This document shows, piece by piece, positions 31,201-38,204 of a stretch of 41,142 nucleotides of DNA. Under the pieces are notes generated by a model. That model made no database searches and was not told the origin of the DNA. It saw only the letters and a list, made by a program, of their open reading frames with translations. Location: positions 1 through 41,142 of the forward strand of contig JAUWBD010000017.1 in assembly GCA_030605125.1 (NCBI GenBank). Reading direction: 5' to 3'. Every line of letters starts with the position of its first letter. Within the stretch, counting starts at the first letter, position 1. The translations under genes and the position numbers were made by a program. The DNA is from Verrucomicrobiota bacterium (GTDB lineage Bacteria; Verrucomicrobiota; Verrucomicrobiia; Opitutales; Opitutaceae).

Positions 31201-34200
31201 CACCTCGACCGGCCGGAGCATCACGCGCCAACAGATCGGCAATTGTCTCAAGCTCACGACCGCCGGCTACACCGCCTACATCCGCCTCGCACCCTCCGGG
31301 ACCGTGAACGTGGAGGATGTGGTTTTCGACGGGGCCGCCGCGGTGTTCGAGGGCTCCTCCTCGCTCCTGATCGACGGCACGCATCTGGCCCGCGCAGGCC
31401 AGACTTTGATCTCCGCCAACCAGCCTTCCACCATCGCCTACGGCGCGGGCCGTCTCCATGTCCACGCCACGGCCGATGCCAACGTGAGCCTTCGCATGCC
31501 GGACGTCTCGGCGCTGCGGGACGCGAAAGGCTTCGATGTGCCGCCGGTCGGCGATCCTGCCTACTCCCCGCGGTTGAGCGCGGTGGCCTGGCAGCCGGCG
31601 GCGGGGATGTTGAACCTCACGGTCGAGGCGGGCAGCCATTCGCTCTCGACGCCGGGCCTGGGGCCGGTCGCCAAGCCCGTCATCACCGCTCACCCCGCTT
31701 CCACGGTGGCCTTCCCCGGCGCCTCGGTGCGATTCGATGCCGCCGCCTCGGGCTCGGGCTTGTCCTATCAGTGGTTCCGCGGCCTGCACCCGGTCGAGGG
31801 CGCCACCAGCCCCACGCTCATCCTCGACAACGTCGGCGCCGCCGATGCCGGTGAATACTGGCTCACCGTCACCAGTTCGCGCTGGCTGGGCCTTCATCAG
31901 GCGAGCGAGGTCGCGGTCAACCTGCCCGCTTCCGTGATCAGTTCCGGCGGCCAACCGCATGAGAACGCGTTTGGCTTCGATCCGTCCGCGGGCGCCGTCC
32001 GGCTGCATGCCAAGCCCGCCCAGGCCGCGGCCAGCACGACCTACAGCGTTTCGGCCTTCGGCCACGCTGATCGTTCCGCGGATCTGGATTTCATGGCGCA
32101 GCGGAAAACGATCACGTTCGACGACGTGCTGTTCGAGACCCACCTCTCCGGCTCCGCCTATTTCGCGCGCCTCGGGTTGCAGAGCACGAGCGGAGGGGCC
32201 TTCGGCAGCGTGAGCGCGAACCAGGCGATCTTCTTCGACCTCAACCGCTCCGGCAACGTGCTTCGCCTGCTCTACAAGCCCGCCGGCACGACCACCACCA
32301 CCACGCTCGCCCAGTTCCCGCTCGGCTCTCCCACCGGAGGCGGCGGCTCCTTCCGGTATCGATTCCGCCATCTCACGATGACGCTCGGCGGCTCGGGCTG
32401 GTCGGTGCAGGCCCGTCTGGAGTCGCCGACAAGCCTGCACGCCGCTGGCACCGACTTGGAGGCGAGCGGGCTTTTCTCCGACGCCGGCGTCACGCTCGCG
32501 CCGTGGAACGAATACCATCTCGGTCTGCGCTCAGTCACCACGCAGAGCACCGAGTTCTCCCGCTATGCCACGCTCTGGGTCGGGGGCATCGAGATCTCCG
32601 CCGAGCCCGCGGTGTCGCAACCCGCCACGCTCACGTTGGCGACCCACCTCGGCACGCCCGAGATCACCTCGCCCCCCGAGAGCCAGACCGTCTGGCATGG
32701 TGGCTTGGTCAAGTTCGAGGTGTCCGCGGCGGGGAACGGGCTCGTGTATCAATGGTTCCACAACGGCGCCCCGATCCCGGGAGCCACGGGCCGGGAACTG
32801 GTCGTGGAGAACGCCGGCGCGTCACATGCCGGCGAATACGAGGTCGCCGTCAGCGGCAGCCGTTGGCTGGCGCTGGACACCGAGGCCAACGCGGAGACGA
32901 ACCTGCCCGCCCGCGTGATCAACTCCGCCGGCGCGCCGACCCTCACGAGCTACGGCTACGATGCCTCTCTCGCCTCGGCCGTGCTTCTGGCCCAGCCCGC
33001 GCAGGCCGAGGCCTCGTTGACGACGCACCGCGTCTCCGCGTTCACCTCCGCCGACCGATCCGACGACATCGACTTCTCCGCGAGCGAGAAAACGGTGAGC
33101 TTCCAGCGAGTCGTCTTCGACTCGCACCCGGCCGGCGCCAACTACTTCGCCCGCCTGGGGGTGGACAGCGCCAGCGCCGGGTCTCTCGCCAGCCAGACCG
33201 GCAGCCACGCGATATTTTTCCACCTGGATCGCTCGGGCAACGTCCTGCAGCTCCGCCACAAATCGCCCGCCAACGTTTACACGACCCTCGCGGCTTTTGC
33301 GCTTGGCGCTTCTTCCGAGACCACGACGACGACCGCTCGTTACCGTTTCGATCATCTCGACCTCACGCTCTCGCCGACAGGCTGGTCGCTTTCGGCCGGG
33401 CTGATCTCGCCGACCGCGCTCTATCCGGGCGGACAACGCTTCACCGCCTCGGGCACCTTTGTCGCCTCCGGCGTCTCCGTCCCGGCCTGGCCCGCCTATT
33501 TCGCCGGCGCCAGCGCGGTGACCGCGCAAAGCGCCGATCCCGGCCGCTACACGCGGCTGGCGCTGGGCGGGATCGAGGTCCGCACCGCGGCGGTGTTCTC
33601 GCCGCCGGCCATGCTTTCGGTCGAGGGCTTCGCGATGATCCGCTCGTTTCGCGTGGACCTGGGAGAATCGCCGTCGCTGGCCGGCCCCAACCATCTCGCG
33701 AGCCCGACGGCCGGCGCGCTGACCCCCGGCGTGGTCAGGGACCACGAAGGGTTTCACCACCCGTCCCTGTCGGTCTCGGTGAGGGAGGCGTTCACCTCCG
33801 CCGGTCCGGACCGGTTTGATGTGGCGCCCGGTTCCCGTGGCGCGCTGACGGTCGCCGGATTGTCGCCGGGATCAGCCTATGTTTTCGAAGCGCGCTCGGA
33901 GCGCTCGGGTTTCCTCTCCGCGTCCCGGTTCACCTTGCTGAAGGCCGACGAGGGGAGCGGTGTGGTGGCTCGCTCCGAGGCGGCGGGCGCCTTGTTTGGG
34001 CCGGTCATCGCGGGCGACGACGGTGTGCTCACTTTGCAAGTCGAGCCCCCCGGCGGCGGCGGCGGCGGGCGTTTGAGCCACGTCCGTCTCCTCGAGATGA
34101 CACCGCTGCCGAGCGACTACGGGGCGTGGATGCACAGCCGTGGCCTCTCCGGGGCGCGCATGGGCTTCGCCGCGGATCCGGATGGCGACGGGCGAAGCAA

Positions 34201-34501
34201 TCTTCTTGAATTCGCGCTGGGTTCCGATCCCGCGTCCGCCGATTCGCAGGCCGGGCCGGAGACCTTGCTCGTGCCGATGGACGGGCAGGAATACCTCGCG
34301 CTCCAGGTCTCGCGCAACGCGTTCGCGACGAGCCTGGCGTGGGAGGCGGAGGTCTCCTCCGATCTCGGCTCGTGGGCCGCCGGCCCGGAACACACGGTCG
34401 TGCTGCGCGATACTCCCACGGAGCTATGGGTCCGCGACGCGCGGCCCTTGAGCGAGTCTCCGCGCCGCTTCATGCGGCTGCGCGTTTCGCGATCGGAGTA
34501 G
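28271..34501 (+). CDS. Giant secreted heparinase II/III-type lyase with jelly-roll, Ig-like and Ca-binding-type modules, 2076 aa
   Basis: A 2076-residue exported multidomain protein. The ATG at 28271 gives a long leader with a hydrophobic stretch (FFLLGLVLSALLGVRGVAG). Order: jelly-roll domain (~53-255); DUF4962-like segment (~264-370; FRWPRNVGVDAYEMEIA); helical toroid and heparinase-type beta-sandwich (~370-1130) with the NHSHADQNAF motif at ~760-769; Ig-like domain 1 (~1134-1213; LSYQWFRG, ADAGEYWLTV); a jelly-roll-like module; Ig-like domain 2 (~1462-1536; LVYQWFHN, SHAGEYEVAV); a second jelly-roll-like module; then a C-terminal part with DPDGDGRSNLLEFALGSDP (~1967-1985) of the calcium-binding type. 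Expected to cleave a uronate-containing polysaccharide by elimination. The Ig plus jelly-roll block is duplicated in tandem. It is the last gene of the plus-strand run. Confidence 0.87.
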   Translation: MSTTPSMAGRLRAASTAPALALPFRSLANRFFLLGLVLSALLGVRGVAGELLLGERFDAMPLGPVSLTQAPLTIAQGQSSTYSIEAAPGGGGRSLRSQINSSGSMTTNVYVWLKGTGRYTVEMSFRPTDHNTRLKFGFRRGSDFPTLALLELNGRLTPYTRSGDTNVARTDLAVNVPVASWHRLRVFVDTATGRYDLWLNGAVVASQLVIPGGAAWAVGGIDEFVAQRYIPTTPSAPVVSTMHYDDIALRRGAPGDALPFPEDLGGLNAWFHPVDRQTVTQSPPPFRWPRNVGVDAYEMEIARDPGMTQERRLVAGIPANFLNDAVVLGHGNWYWRVRYTSIPGVSDWSAVRRFRVERDARSFVVPSMETLLANIAPARPRIWATPATLPAYRARATGISSTIYNRVRSDVLSKLTEDPPAEPTVDPRDYPRDDPAWKDAMDALRNASDTAAKRLLESAFVYLIEEDPAVGADAVKRLLALASWDPNGVTHYDVHDQVHRLIAYNSAIAYDWIHGLLDQNQRATVREMIRVRTNDMFVRLFGRTPLNARPFDSHAWTAAGYMGVIAMATKGEYPAGEAEHWFRSIFPFYFNGVPIWGGDDGGFANGTNYWANSTSQAVIEARDAVLSATGFDFFDKAWARNQYLFPLYFFPNGSPTGLFGDDHNIPASGDVATVITGHMLAKTHSNPVAKWLAVNRGPAIPTRELYYYGQPDNTIQPRAPTEYPTARHSRDIGWVAMHSSLVDQNRISLYFRSSPYGSYNHSHADQNAFVVSAFKESLAITAGWYDWYHSPHGRAFAYRTHSANAITHDGRKGQFFDAGNSEGNIRSKGAIRGFATHPSFDATSGDASAAYAANLSRAKRHIIFLKPSTYVVIDDLASNGAARAFEWNLHAVNQMALTNTAAEKSALISKGQARLKAQVHFPSDVSVSQHDKFLSPEGVEFRPQQRFAAKPNQWHAAFTLPPKADTMIVATLDVFSSTSTGRSITRQQIGNCLKLTTAGYTAYIRLAPSGTVNVEDVVFDGAAAVFEGSSSLLIDGTHLARAGQTLISANQPSTIAYGAGRLHVHATADANVSLRMPDVSALRDAKGFDVPPVGDPAYSPRLSAVAWQPAAGMLNLTVEAGSHSLSTPGLGPVAKPVITAHPASTVAFPGASVRFDAAASGSGLSYQWFRGLHPVEGATSPTLILDNVGAADAGEYWLTVTSSRWLGLHQASEVAVNLPASVISSGGQPHENAFGFDPSAGAVRLHAKPAQAAASTTYSVSAFGHADRSADLDFMAQRKTITFDDVLFETHLSGSAYFARLGLQSTSGGAFGSVSANQAIFFDLNRSGNVLRLLYKPAGTTTTTTLAQFPLGSPTGGGGSFRYRFRHLTMTLGGSGWSVQARLESPTSLHAAGTDLEASGLFSDAGVTLAPWNEYHLGLRSVTTQSTEFSRYATLWVGGIEISAEPAVSQPATLTLATHLGTPEITSPPESQTVWHGGLVKFEVSAAGNGLVYQWFHNGAPIPGATGRELVVENAGASHAGEYEVAVSGSRWLALDTEANAETNLPARVINSAGAPTLTSYGYDASLASAVLLAQPAQAEASLTTHRVSAFTSADRSDDIDFSASEKTVSFQRVVFDSHPAGANYFARLGVDSASAGSLASQTGSHAIFFHLDRSGNVLQLRHKSPANVYTTLAAFALGASSETTTTTARYRFDHLDLTLSPTGWSLSAGLISPTALYPGGQRFTASGTFVASGVSVPAWPAYFAGASAVTAQSADPGRYTRLALGGIEVRTAAVFSPPAMLSVEGFAMIRSFRVDLGESPSLAGPNHLASPTAGALTPGVVRDHEGFHHPSLSVSVREAFTSAGPDRFDVAPGSRGALTVAGLSPGSAYVFEARSERSGFLSASRFTLLKADEGSGVVARSEAAGALFGPVIAGDDGVLTLQVEPPGGGGGGRLSHVRLLEMTPLPSDYGAWMHSRGLSGARMGFAADPDGDGRSNLLEFALGSDPASADSQAGPETLLVPMDGQEYLALQVSRNAFATSLAWEAEVSSDLGSWAAGPEHTVVLRDTPTELWVRDARPLSESPRRFMRLRVSRSE

Positions 34502-34504
34502 TGT

Positions 34505-34534
34505 GCGGCCGGGCCGTTTAGCCGGCACGGCCGC
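34505..34534. terminator. Convergent hairpin shared by the giant lyase and LacI genes
   Basis: GCGGCCG (34505-34511) and CGGCCGC (34528-34534) are perfect 7-bp inverted arms in the 16-bp gap between the two convergent stop codons, with the TAA of the minus-strand LacI gene (34518-34520) inside the loop. Inside the loop, GGC and GCC can add a little. A bidirectional terminator is likely, although T-runs are absent. Confidence 0.5.
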
Positions 34535-35606
34535 GGGCGGCGGTCGGGCGCCTCTTGAGCGAGCTTCCGTCCGTCCAGATTCCCTCGACGTGCGAGCGGA
34601 TGGGCGCCGCGGGCACGCCGCGTTCGCCACGCTGGATCATGCCGACGAGCCAATCCACGGCCACCTCTCCGATCCGCTCCGAATCCTCGACGATGCCCGA
34701 GAACTCCGGGTCCGGCGCCGGCAGGCTCAAGCCCGCCAGGCCGACGCCGCGGGGGAGGGGGAAACGCTTCCTTCTGACCTGGTCCATTATCAGGTAGTTG
34801 GACGTCAGCAGGGCGTCCGCCTGGTGTTGGCGCAGGTAGTCGCAGAGCCGGCGGTTCACCTCCGGGGAAAAGGCGTCGTCGAAGGAGTAATCGAGAAAGG
34901 CCGGCATGCATGCCGAGGGGTCGTGCGTCTCCGCCATCTGCTCGGCGAGATAGCCGCCGGACACGGCGCATTGGCAGCGCACATCCGTCTCCCGCTCGAC
35001 CATGAGGCCGATGCGGCGATAGCCGAGGCCCTTCATTCGCTGCATGGCGCGACGCACGTTTTGGAAGTGCGCCGACGCCACCGTATGCAATCGCGGGCGT
35101 CGGAGGGTGTAGCCGAAGGTCACCGTCGAAAATTCCTCCCACGGAAAATCGACCTCCATATCCGAATGGCGCAGGGGCCCGAGCAACACGCCCACGACGC
35201 CGCGTGTCTTGAGGATGCCGGCGACCCGCTGCGGCGTGAGTTCGGTGCGATTGAAGGCGAACTCCTCCAGCTTGTAGCCATGCGTCAGCGCCCGTTTCTC
35301 CGCTCCTTGGAAGTAGCGGAGATAGTGCGGGCTCAGGCGCCACTCGTTGTTGATCGGCTCGGCCGAGTAGGCGAGCCAGACGAGCGTGCCGCAGAAGGAG
35401 TGCGGGCGCTTCTTCGCCCGGTAGGACGCCAGCGACGCGAGCATCGGGTCGGGCACGTAGCCGAGCTTCTCGGCGATTTGCAGGATGCGCTCCCGCGTCT
35501 CACGCGGGATTTTCGGGCTGTTCTTGAGCGCGTAGGTGACGGTGCTGCGACCGACGCCGGCCTCGCGCGCGACGTCTTTCTGGGTCACTCGGGATGAGGT
35601 GGTCAT
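34518..35606 (-). CDS. LacI-family transcriptional regulator (right locus)
   Basis: A 362-residue LacI/GalR-type regulator. The ATG at 35606 gives MTTSSRVTQKDVAREAGVGR, with the HTH at about residues 8-27 (VTQKDVAREAGVGRSTVTYA), followed by RETRERILQIAEKLGYVPDPMLASLASYRAKKR. In the recognition helix TVTYALKN replaces the usual TVSRVLN, and the hinge reads DPMLASLASYR where most members have NxxARxLxxxR. Both changes are typical of a verrucomicrobial branch and suggest an operator unlike the classic one. The sensor domain follows (RRIGLMVERETDVRCQ, ADALLTSNYLIMD). It lies 91 bp downstream of the GH94-type gene on the same strand, so it is probably transcribed with it and controls the right-hand locus (inference). 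Confidence 0.9.
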   Translation of the reverse strand: MTTSSRVTQKDVAREAGVGRSTVTYALKNSPKIPRETRERILQIAEKLGYVPDPMLASLASYRAKKRPHSFCGTLVWLAYSAEPINNEWRLSPHYLRYFQGAEKRALTHGYKLEEFAFNRTELTPQRVAGILKTRGVVGVLLGPLRHSDMEVDFPWEEFSTVTFGYTLRRPRLHTVASAHFQNVRRAMQRMKGLGYRRIGLMVERETDVRCQCAVSGGYLAEQMAETHDPSACMPAFLDYSFDDAFSPEVNRRLCDYLRQHQADALLTSNYLIMDQVRRKRFPLPRGVGLAGLSLPAPDPEFSGIVEDSERIGEVAVDWLVGMIQRGERGVPAAPIRSHVEGIWTDGSSLKRRPTAARGRAG

Positions 35607-35697
35607 AAGACGCTGGAGGCGTGCTTGCACCGCAGACTGGTTCCCTCGGCTCGGCGCCGCAATCCCCGAGGCGCACGCCATCGGCAAGCTCGTGGCA

Positions 35698-38172
35698 TTA
35701 TCGGGAGGCGGCGGGCGCGGCGATCGTGGGAGGTCGGCTTCTTTGCGGGACGATCACCTTCACTTCATGCCGCTGCCCGGCGCTGATCGCGGAGAACGGT
35801 ATCCGGCCGTTTTTCATTTCCTTTCCGTCGAGGGCCGTCCGGGGGGCGGAGTCTTCCCGCGTGATCGCGACAACCAGCTCCGCGTCGCGAAACCGAAAGG
35901 TGAACTCCGACCCGGGCCAGTGCGAGGGCAACACCGGGCGGATGTGGACCCCGTCGGGCTCGACCTGGAACCCGAGCAGTCCGTTCAGCACGACGCGTTG
36001 GAGGGTGCTGATCGTGCCGGAGAGGAAGGCCGCGCCGCCCTCGCCGTCGTGCTCGGGCGTCTCCATCCAATGGTTCACGATGGCGTAGGGCGCGGTGCGC
36101 GCCACTTCCACGGGATGGATCGTCTGCTCGTAGGGCAGGATGTGCCGGATCACGGTCCAGAGGCGCTCGCCGTCGCCGATCACGGCGAGCGCCCGGGCGA
36201 GGAAGCCCTGGCTGCCGTGGTTATAGACGGTGCCGTTTTCACCCGCGCCGGGCACCAAGTCACCCGTGCCGAGGCGACCTAGGGCGTGAACCTGCGCCGG
36301 CTCGCCGAGCGGCGGGTAAAACAAACGCCACCCATGCGGCCCCTTCAGCCGATCCAGTTGCGCGAGGAGACCGTCCATCTCCTCGCGCTCAAAGACGCGT
36401 GCGATGAGTCCGAACGCGTTCACCGCTCCGTTTGGCCGGCAGGCGCCGTCGGGGTCGTGGTCGGAAAACACCCACTCGCCGCGGTCGGTGAACACTCCGT
36501 TGAGGAAGCCACGCTTGTTGAGCGCATGGCGCCGGATGGCTTCGCGCAGCTCGATCGCCGCCTGCGCCCAGGCCGTCGCTTGCTCGGCGGTCGGGCAGAG
36601 CCACCTCGCGGCCAGATCGAGCAGGTGCACCACATGGCAGCTCACCATCACGGATTCGCCGCGTCCCTCCACGCCGGCTTGGTTGAGCGCGTCGTTCCAG
36701 TCGCCGCCGCGGATGAGCACGAGCCCGTGCGCGCCTCGATTTCCGGGGGACAGATAATAGTCGAGCAGTCGCTCGGCGTGCTCGCGGACGGTGCCGGTCC
36801 GAGGGTCGTCGAGCCAACGCGCCGGTTCGTCCAGCAGCCCTGGGTCTCCGCCGTATTGCAAGAGGTCCACGATCAACTCGAGGACCCAGCACCCCGAGTC
36901 CACGTAGTCGCGAAGGTCGTGGCGACCCTGCGGCCCGTGGATCGAAAACTGGCGGGGGAACCAGCCGTCGGATCGCTGGCAGGAGAGGATGTCGATCAGC
37001 ATCGACTTCGCGCGGGGCGGGAAGAGCCGGGCGACTCCGGAGAAATCCTGCGCGGCATCCCGCGTGCCGCGTAGCCCGCTTGGCCAGCCGCGGTCGAGCC
37101 TCCCGACCCAGTGCAACTGGGCCGGCAACCAGTGGTTGATGTAGTCGTCGAAGGCGGAGTCCGGGGTGCGGACCGAGAAGCGGGCGCACCAATCACGGTG
37201 TTCGTCGGCGAGGCGCTGCGCGCCGTTTGCGAAGCAGTCGGCGTCCAGCAGGCGGTGCGCGTTGGCAAGCAATGTCTCCTCGTCACCCCCGGTGGCGGAG
37301 GCGAGCACCACCGAATATTCACGAGATCTGCCCGGCTCAAAATCCAACCAGGCCTCGAGCGCGGCCACGGGTGCCTGCGCTCGCAAGCTGCTTCCCGGTG
37401 CATCCAGGGCGACGGGCAGCGCCGCGGTCCGCAAGGCGTCCGGCCTGATAAAGTCGCCTCCGCCGGCGAAACGATCGAGCGAGAGCTCCGCGCGGTCACA
37501 GGGCAGATCGGTCATCCAGACTGCGCGGTGCCGCTCCTCGACGCGTCCGGCGGGAGAACGTGTCTCCACCACCACGGACGCGGCGGGTCGCGCCGACGCA
37601 TGGCACAGTTGGTAGAGCTCGAGCACATCCCAGGGTGCGAGCACGGCCGGTCCGACGTGTGGGCGCAGGCAGGGGACCACGCGAAGGCTGGATGGAGCCG
37701 TGGAGGTGCGGGTGATCTTCAGCCGAAGCAGGAGGGCGGGCGAGTCGGGCGCCAGGGTGAGCCGCGTCTCGACGGTCCACCCGGTTTGTCGTCGGGTGTA
37801 GCGGGCTTCGCCCGGGCTGAAGGTGCAGGTGTGGATCGCGCCTTGCGCGGCATCGTCGTCGGCGGCGTGAGCGAGCGGAAAGTTGCTGAACGGAGCCTCC
37901 CCCGCCGGTTGCAGCCAGACGTGGAGGACCGGAGTTTTTTCGAGCCGCTCGGGTCGAAACAGGAGGATGCCTTCGGGCGGCCTCGCCTGCAAATGGCCCA
38001 CGCCGTCCTGCCCGATGCGCAGGAGCGTGTGTTCGTTGGCAAAAAGGTAGTCCCAGCGGCGAGGGAGGGAGGGCGTGGTGACCGTGAAGGTGGCGGGCGC
38101 CGCCTCAAAGCGGCCTAACTCGCCGAGCCCGACCGCGGAAAGGCCGGGCCGACCTGAATGGGACGGAAGCAT
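35698..38172 (-). CDS. GH94-type glycoside phosphorylase
   Basis: An 824-residue enzyme of the GH94 family (cellobiose/chitobiose phosphorylase type), which splits a disaccharide or oligosaccharide with phosphate to give a sugar 1-phosphate with inversion. No signal peptide, so cytoplasmic. The N-terminal half is a beta-sandwich and the rest is an (alpha/alpha)6 barrel. Motifs: RGTRDAAQD (368-376), QRSDGWFPRQF (399-409), GGDWNDALN (489-497; the family's catalytic Asp lies in this DWND motif), and GENGTVYNHG (644-653). Length is normal for the family. The exact sugar cannot be read; cellobiose-, laminaribiose- and uronate-containing disaccharides are all possible. It follows the secreted lyase by 32 bp and the LacI gene follows it, so the three probably form one operon. 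Confidence 0.88.
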   Translation of the reverse strand: MLPSHSGRPGLSAVGLGELGRFEAAPATFTVTTPSLPRRWDYLFANEHTLLRIGQDGVGHLQARPPEGILLFRPERLEKTPVLHVWLQPAGEAPFSNFPLAHAADDDAAQGAIHTCTFSPGEARYTRRQTGWTVETRLTLAPDSPALLLRLKITRTSTAPSSLRVVPCLRPHVGPAVLAPWDVLELYQLCHASARPAASVVVETRSPAGRVEERHRAVWMTDLPCDRAELSLDRFAGGGDFIRPDALRTAALPVALDAPGSSLRAQAPVAALEAWLDFEPGRSREYSVVLASATGGDEETLLANAHRLLDADCFANGAQRLADEHRDWCARFSVRTPDSAFDDYINHWLPAQLHWVGRLDRGWPSGLRGTRDAAQDFSGVARLFPPRAKSMLIDILSCQRSDGWFPRQFSIHGPQGRHDLRDYVDSGCWVLELIVDLLQYGGDPGLLDEPARWLDDPRTGTVREHAERLLDYYLSPGNRGAHGLVLIRGGDWNDALNQAGVEGRGESVMVSCHVVHLLDLAARWLCPTAEQATAWAQAAIELREAIRRHALNKRGFLNGVFTDRGEWVFSDHDPDGACRPNGAVNAFGLIARVFEREEMDGLLAQLDRLKGPHGWRLFYPPLGEPAQVHALGRLGTGDLVPGAGENGTVYNHGSQGFLARALAVIGDGERLWTVIRHILPYEQTIHPVEVARTAPYAIVNHWMETPEHDGEGGAAFLSGTISTLQRVVLNGLLGFQVEPDGVHIRPVLPSHWPGSEFTFRFRDAELVVAITREDSAPRTALDGKEMKNGRIPFSAISAGQRHEVKVIVPQRSRPPTIAAPAASR

Positions 38173-38204
38173 CGTCGTCGGCTGTCGTTGTTATGTGGAT
38201 ACAA

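Noticed and set aside
29468..32518. A 1016-codon open frame opposite the giant lyase
   Set aside because: The plus-strand protein has a NHSHADQ motif and Ig-like domains; the minus-strand frame is Gly/Arg/Val-rich without any domain and is an antisense shadow.
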